DNA from: Ktedonobacterales bacterium
GTDB taxonomy: Bacteria; Chloroflexota; Ktedonobacteria; Ktedonobacterales; JADMIN01
Direction: 5' to 3'
Length of the DNA stretch: 7,601 nt
NCBI GenBank assembly: GCA_025450405.1
Contig: JANWHL010000288.1
Coordinates: 1 to 7,601, forward strand
Of the stretch, positions 6,159-7,601 are shown one piece after another. The notes under the pieces were generated by a model that was given only the letters and a program-made list of their open reading frames with translations, was not told where the DNA came from and made no database searches. A program made the translations under genes and the position numbers. Position 1 is the first letter of the stretch. The number at the start of each line of letters is the position of its first letter.

Positions 6159-6254
6159 AGACCTACGGCGCGGCGGGACATCGCGGTGCGTTCGAGCCAC
6201 TCGCGCCTATTGTTGTGCCCAGGGTTGTCCCAGTCATGTAGGAGGGTATGTCGA

Positions 6255-7094
6255 TTGGCATCGCCTATATTAGTCACCGGAGGAACTGGAACACTCGGAC
6301 GTTTGGTCGTCCGGCGGCTGCGCGATGCTGGCCGCGAGGTACGGGTGCTCAGCCGGAGCGGTCACGAGGCTGGCGAGGGTGTCGAGGTCGTGACTGGTGA
6401 CCTGGCTGCGGATGTGGGAATCGATGTCGCGGTGGCGGGGGTCGAGATCATTGTGCACTGCGCCGGTGGTCCCAAGGGCGACGAAGACAAAGCTCGGAAC
6501 CTGGTGCGGGCGGCGTCGCGAGCAGGAGCGCGGCATCTGGTGTATATCTCGGTTGTCGGCGCCGACCGGATCCCGGTCGCTGGCGGCGTCGACCGCGCCA
6601 TGTTCGGCTACTTCGCGTCGAAACTCGCCGCCGGGCGCGTGGTGGCGGAGTCCGGGTTGCCGTGGACAACGCTGCGCGCTACCCAGTTCCACGACTTGGT
6701 CCTGTTGGTGGCGCGCTACCTGGCCAAGCTGCCCGTAGTCCCGGTATTTCCTGGGTTTCAGTTCCAGCCCGTCGATACCGACGAGGTGGCGGCGCGGCTC
6801 GTGGAGCTCGCGCTTGGTCAGCCGGCCGGTCTCGTGCCCGAGATGGGTGGCCCGAAGGTGTATGGCATGGCCGAGCTGGTCCGGAGCTACCTCCAGGCGA
6901 CGGATCGTCGGCGCTGGCTCCTGCCGATCGGGCTGCCGACGCAGGCGGCGGCGGCCATCCGGGCTGGCGCTAACCTGACACCCGATCATGCCGTGGGTCA
7001 TCGGACCTGGGAAGAGTTCCTTCGGGACCGGTTGGCGGACGCACGCACGGAGCCGCCTGCGCGAGCCCCGCGTGAGGTCGGCACGCCCGCCTAG
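6255..7094 (+). CDS. NmrA-like NAD(P)-binding protein (atypical short-chain dehydrogenase/reductase)
   Basis: A 279-residue Rossmann-fold protein of the NAD(P)H-binding/atypical SDR group. It opens with strand 1 and the dinucleotide loop ILVTGGTGTLG (5-15; G9-x-x-G12-x-x-G15). The second strand ends VLSR with R34, which favours NADP. TGDL (48-51) and VHCAGG (67-72) mark strands 3 and 4. S99 in YISVVG and the pair Y119-F-A-S-K123 match the SDR triad, followed by ESGLPWTTLRATQF (132-145) and QPVDTDEVA (171-179), typical of NmrA-like proteins. Members act as reductases or redox sensors; substrate unknown. The start is a TTG at 6255, eight bases after AGGAGGG. An ATG at 6248 lies closer to this site but is out of frame, and an upstream in-frame GTG at 6186 has no ribosome site and would add residues before the first strand. 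The last 18 residues are proline- and arginine-rich and look disordered. Confidence 0.88.
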   Translation: MASPILVTGGTGTLGRLVVRRLRDAGREVRVLSRSGHEAGEGVEVVTGDLAADVGIDVAVAGVEIIVHCAGGPKGDEDKARNLVRAASRAGARHLVYISVVGADRIPVAGGVDRAMFGYFASKLAAGRVVAESGLPWTTLRATQFHDLVLLVARYLAKLPVVPVFPGFQFQPVDTDEVAARLVELALGQPAGLVPEMGGPKVYGMAELVRSYLQATDRRRWLLPIGLPTQAAAAIRAGANLTPDHAVGHRTWEEFLRDRLADARTEPPARAPREVGTPA

Positions 7095-7119
7095 GGTCGT
7101 TCAGGGACGTGATAGCCCG

Positions 7120-7341
7120 ATGAACTCGCGTCCGTTCCTGCCCGCCATGTGCGTCCCCGCGCTCGTCATCGTGGGCCGGCATGATTTCATCCAAACGGTG
7201 GATATGGCTACGGCCATCGCGAATGGCATCCCGGGCGCGCGGCTCGCCATCTTTGAGCGGAGCGGCCACTTCCCCGGGATCGTAGAGCGGGCGCGTTTCC
7301 ACGACGTCGTGCGCGACTTCGTCACCGCTCTCGCCCCGTGA
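7120..7341 (+). pseudogene. Severed C-terminal piece of an alpha/beta hydrolase
   Basis: The 73 codons from the ATG at 7120 read as the last third of an alpha/beta hydrolase. VPALVIVGRHDF (about 10-21) holds the acid of the triad in GRHD, IANGIPGARLAIFERSGHFPG holds the catalytic histidine in SGH, and RFHDVVRDFVTALAP is the final helix. The N-terminal two-thirds, with the oxyanion loop and the nucleophile serine elbow, is absent: the same frame upstream runs only into the NAD(P)-binding gene in a shifted phase, and I find no hydrolase core in other frames. It starts 25 bases after that gene's stop, in the same direction, with only a weak AGGGA 12 bases before the ATG. It cannot be an active hydrolase. 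Conservation of the motifs suggests a fairly recent deletion, or that the short product is still made. Confidence 0.75.
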
Positions 7342-7413
7342 TCGCGAGGTCGGGTACCTGTCGAATCGCCGCGCACGGGTCCCACCGCGCTTCCGTGGTG
7401 CCGCGCCAGCCAT

Positions 7414-7419
7414 TACAAT
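7414..7419 (+). promoter_or_regulatory. Candidate -10 box for the downstream lipoprotein gene
   Basis: TACAAT (five of six consensus bases) stands in a rare AT-rich patch (7411-7430), 45 bases before the GTG start at 7465. No good -35 hexamer lies 16-18 bases upstream (TTCCGT at 17), so the promoter would need an activator or another sigma factor. Confidence 0.35.
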
Positions 7420-7464
7420 GAATTGACGAATGGTGCGGCGCGACTGGAGGCGGGGAGGTGCGCG

Positions 7465-7601
7465 GTGGGCGTGCGGCGAGCTATCTGGCTGCTGGGCCTG
7501 GCGCTCGGGCTCGTGCCGCTCGCGGCCTGCGGGTCCGTGCCACCGGCGCCCGCTATCCCGCCAGCGCCGCGGCTGGTTGTTCCGCAAATCCTCGCTGGCG
7601 A
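7465..7601 (+). CDS. Lipoprotein, N-terminal part only (gene continues past the window)
   Basis: A GTG at 7465 opens a frame of 45 codons that is still open at the window edge. The product begins MGVRRAIWLLGLALGLVPLA, a basic start and hydrophobic core, then AC: the lipobox LAAC puts the lipidated cysteine at residue 22. It is followed by a proline- and alanine-rich linker (GSVPPAPAIPPAPRL), usual for a lipoprotein tether. GGGGAGG (7452-7458) lies six bases before the GTG; a second in-frame GTG at 7471 is less well spaced. The leader resembles that of the lipoprotein esterase in this window. The mature domain is outside the window, so no function can be given. Confidence 0.75.
   Translation, partial: MGVRRAIWLLGLALGLVPLAACGSVPPAPAIPPAPRLVVPQILAG

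Larger units (their letters stand above)
5935..6254. other. 320-base divergent intergenic region with reduced GC
   Basis: This spacer lies between the divergent DinB and NAD(P)-binding genes. It is visibly less GC-rich than its surroundings, especially around 5960-6130. Frames of 73-100 codons cross it on both strands, but they read as cysteine-, arginine- and tryptophan-rich strings without ribosome sites, so I do not call them genes. What I see is the tandem repeat at 6022-6048, a palindrome with a possible -10 at 6130-6158, and a strong AGGAGGG (6240-6246; its first base lies at the end of a GTA) serving the downstream gene. I found no convincing promoter for DinB and no tRNA or other recognisable RNA. 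Confidence 0.6.

Noticed and set aside
6185..6210. GTTCGAGCC resembling a tRNA T-arm
   Set aside because: No acceptor, D or anticodon stems can be paired around it.
5971..6277. Short frames of 73-100 codons on both strands of the intergenic spacer
   Set aside because: Odd composition (Cys, Trp and Arg rich), no ribosome sites, and they overlap the start of the NAD(P)-binding gene in other frames.

Overview
The window is GC-rich bacterial chromosome (by eye about two-thirds G+C), with strong third-position GC bias, GTG and TTG starts beside ATG, and clear Shine-Dalgarno sequences. Gene order is mosaic, with short intergenic gaps. The mix of DinB, VOC, tandem-GNAT and NAD(P)-binding proteins, lipoproteins with an LAAC lipobox, and a single-pass protein ending in a 'PGC' beta-strand would fit a GC-rich Chloroflexota (Thermomicrobia-like) or another high-GC soil or thermophilic lineage. 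That placement is inference only. I see no rRNA, tRNA, CRISPR array or intact mobile element.

Layout. Bases 1-102 hold an unresolved gene end, open on both strands, followed by a strong GC hairpin. The minus strand then carries a tandem-GNAT acetyltransferase (222-1208) and a VOC/glyoxalase-fold protein (1467-1853), the latter with a near-consensus promoter of its own. Next is a two-domain protein of 448 residues (1980-3326, minus). Its N-terminal half is an Mrr-like restriction-endonuclease fold with altered catalytic positions. Its C-terminal half is a ParA/Soj-type ATPase whose signature lysine is replaced by arginine. This is the most unusual gene here. Divergent from it is a single-pass membrane protein with an acidic cytoplasmic tail (3545-4459, plus). 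Convergent with that is a two-gene minus-strand unit: a DinB-family protein (5392-5934) followed after 34 bases by a secreted lipoprotein esterase (4473-5357).

A 320-base, less GC-rich spacer (5935-6254) separates this unit from the plus-strand genes. It holds a perfect 13-base tandem repeat and a small palindrome. The plus-strand genes are an NmrA-like NAD(P)-binding protein with a TTG start (6255-7094), a severed C-terminal piece of an alpha/beta hydrolase (7120-7341), and the first 45 codons of a lipoprotein (from 7465) that runs off the window.

How the genes relate. Most look like independent housekeeping or detoxification cargo. The only likely operon is DinB plus esterase. The endonuclease-fold/ParA fusion and the divergent membrane protein share a 218-base control region and could be functionally linked, but nothing in the sequence proves it. 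No parB neighbour is visible, so the ATPase is an orphan.
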